Origin: Symsagittifera roscoffensis
Taxonomy: Eukaryota; Xenacoelomorpha; Acoela; Convolutidae
Assembly (NCBI RefSeq): GCF_963678635.1
Contig: NC_087065.1
Span: forward strand, 22,401,254 to 22,465,253
Direction: 5' to 3'
DNA length: 64,000 bases
The notes under the pieces were generated by a model, which saw nothing but the letters and a program-made list of their open reading frames with translations, was not told where the DNA came from and made no database searches. A program made the translations under genes and the position numbers. Shown here piece after piece: positions 62,556-64,000 of the stretch. Each line of letters starts with the position of its first letter. The stretch's first letter is position 1.

Positions 62556-63435
62556 TGTGGACTTAATCTAAGTTGCCAGAAAATGTGTGGCGGATGACTT
62601 TTTGTGTGCATTATCCAGTAATTATTAATCCAGGTCGTCAGCATTTTTGTGATTGATATGTTTTGATTGTTTTAATCAGCAGTTACTAGTGTTTGTTACC
62701 ACGGGATCTGTGGCTAGATTAAAATTGTTTTTTTTTATCAGCAAAAACAGTAACTTTAAGTAAACTAGGGCATCAAAATTTTTTGTGAGTGGTGTGGTGC
62801 ATTTTTTTTCAAGGCGGCCTTTACTGATCGCGATTGAGGTAACTCGTCAGAGTATTTTTGCTAGGTGAGTCTGTTTTTTTTTCCTGCTCAGCAGCCTTAA
62901 TCAGTGACTGTCATTGAGCTTCGGAATCAGAGAAATTTTTGCTCGTTTATCTGGACTATCAGAAAAGTTTTATTTGGACAGGATCATTTTTTCGATCGGT
63001 GTAAGCCATCCCTGTTCATTTAATTGGGTTGTCAGACATTTTGTGAACGTTGTGGTTTATTTTTTTTCTGTTAGCGGTATATAATCAGTGTTTTGTCTTA
63101 GATTCAAGTTTAAATTCAAATTTCATATAATCGATGTGGTTTGTTTCTTTTTCATTCAGCGGTAAACTAGGTTGCCAGAATTATCCTACTCAGTGAGGAT
63201 TGTTTTAATTCTTTCACAAGTGACCAGCATTTATTATTAACCTAACGTAGGTCGTCAGAATAATTTTGACTGAAGTGGTTTGATTTTTATCAGCGGTAAC
63301 TGGTGGAACCAGTTCTAAACTAGTATTTATAGACCAATAAAATTTATGATGGAAAACCACTATAATCCACTGGAATACCACTATGATTGAATACCAATAT
63401 TTATAACTAACCAAACATATTCCATCTCTAACATT
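62556..63435. repeat. Degenerate long-period repeat, continued
   Basis: Repeats of GTGGTTTGnTTTTT with ATCAGCGGTAA at about 62793, 63052, 63136 and 63275, and 'GTTGCCAGAA' words between. Strongly diverged. No genes. Confidence 0.45.
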
Positions 63436-63735
63436 TACACTTATTTGTAAGTGCTGAAACTACTTGTAGTTTCAGCACCAGAACAATTTGAAAAAAAACT
63501 TAGAATACAGTTGTTCTCCTTCTGGATAAACTCCAAGAACTAACTCGCGCAAACCGGCGTACACTAGATATTTTGAGACTAGGAGATATAAGAGTAAGAT
63601 TAAGATCGGTATTAGACTAAGAAGTTTCACGAATCTATCCGGCCGAAAATGAGATAGCGTGACGAGCAGACGGTGTACCTTATCTGAAATTACTCTATGA
63701 GTATAACCAATAGGTCATAACTCACTGGTGTTTGC
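63436..63735 (+). repeat. Inverted copy of the Ty3-like LTR
   Basis: Plus strand begins TGTAAGTGCTGAAACTACTT at 63443 with a perfect 13-bp palindrome (GTGCTGAAACTAC / GTAGTTTCAGCAC) and matches the complement of 16179-16485 along about 290 bp (for example GGCCGAAAATGAGATAGCGT). It ends with AACTCA followed by TGGTG. No internal retroelement genes follow, so it is a solo LTR, a truncated copy, or an unrelated dispersed repeat that the left element also carries. Confidence 0.6.
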
Positions 63736-64000
63736 CATTAATCTAGTTCACAAGAGGACCTAAGGCAAGGCGAGAATATTTTTGTATCAGATTTAATCAA
63801 TGACTATAAATAATCTTGGTGACTAAATAATTTGTACCCGGCGAGGGTGTTTTTTTTTCTATCAGCGTTAATCAGAAATTGGCGATAATCTATATCGACA
63901 GAGTAATTGTCTTTGGGGTGGTTCGAATTTATCTATCAGCATTTAGTATTGTTTGCCCTGATTCTGGGCTCCCAAAAGCTTTGTGAATGGTGTGGTTTAT
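63736..64000. repeat. Right edge, degenerate repeat resumes
   Basis: Same phrase family as 62.6-63.4 kb (ATCAGCGTTAATCAG, GTGGTTCGAATTTATCTATCAGC). No gene. Confidence 0.4.

Overview
The window looks like nuclear DNA of an invertebrate animal, most likely a nematode. It has introns with T-rich 'TTTTCAG' acceptors, two secreted single-domain C-type lectin genes, Ty3-like and BEL/Pao LTR elements, dense MITEs and satellite DNA, and no operons or ribosome-binding sites of bacterial type. The species cannot be fixed from the sequence. Host coding content is small; almost everything else is mobile or repetitive DNA.

Left arm (1 to about 16.48 kb, all genes on the minus strand): a very large retrovirus-like Ty3/gypsy element that runs off the left edge. 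In transcription order it has a 300-bp putative LTR (16478-16179), a TGG primer-binding-like site, a 1.7-kb leader, one uninterrupted 2368-codon gag-pol, then a compact series of frames: a 50-codon frame with no ATG, two small hydrophobic proteins (76 and 62 aa), a 378-codon Pro/Ser/Thr/Gln-rich frame that contains no methionine codon, an 872-aa envelope-like glycoprotein with signal peptide and membrane anchor, and a 357-codon frame followed after one TAA by a further 244 codons in the same frame. Several neighbours overlap stop-to-start. Gag-pol is open, but most of the integrase core is missing through a clean in-frame junction, so this copy should not integrate by itself. This accessory-gene cluster is the best candidate for a previously undescribed system.

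Middle (16.5-30.4 kb): exon 1 of a C-type lectin gene (minus strand, 17.5 kb), a TIR-bounded array of 31-bp satellite monomers with a 496-bp higher-order period, a long palindrome, degenerate minisatellites, and several MITE families for which 8-bp target-site duplications can be read directly. At 26.1 kb lies exon 1 of a second, divergently oriented C-type lectin gene. Its only matching terminal exon is at 56.16 kb, so the gene appears to have an intron of about 29.9 kb.

Inside that intron (30.46-53.98 kb): a decayed BEL/Pao element on the minus strand. Its 5' part (start of gag, an upstream secreted-type ORF, leader, LTR and adjoining host flank) has been duplicated so that four LTRs now stand in line, and the flank has further expanded into four tandem units of about 1.18 kb. 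The outermost LTRs are bordered by a possible 5-bp duplication, GCGCG.

Right arm (54-64 kb): a coding-like remnant, the lectin terminal exon, more nested MITEs, a rotted second BEL/Pao fragment, a minisatellite related to the 31-bp satellite, a TIR-bounded AT-rich element, and an inverted relative of the left-arm LTR at 63.4 kb.
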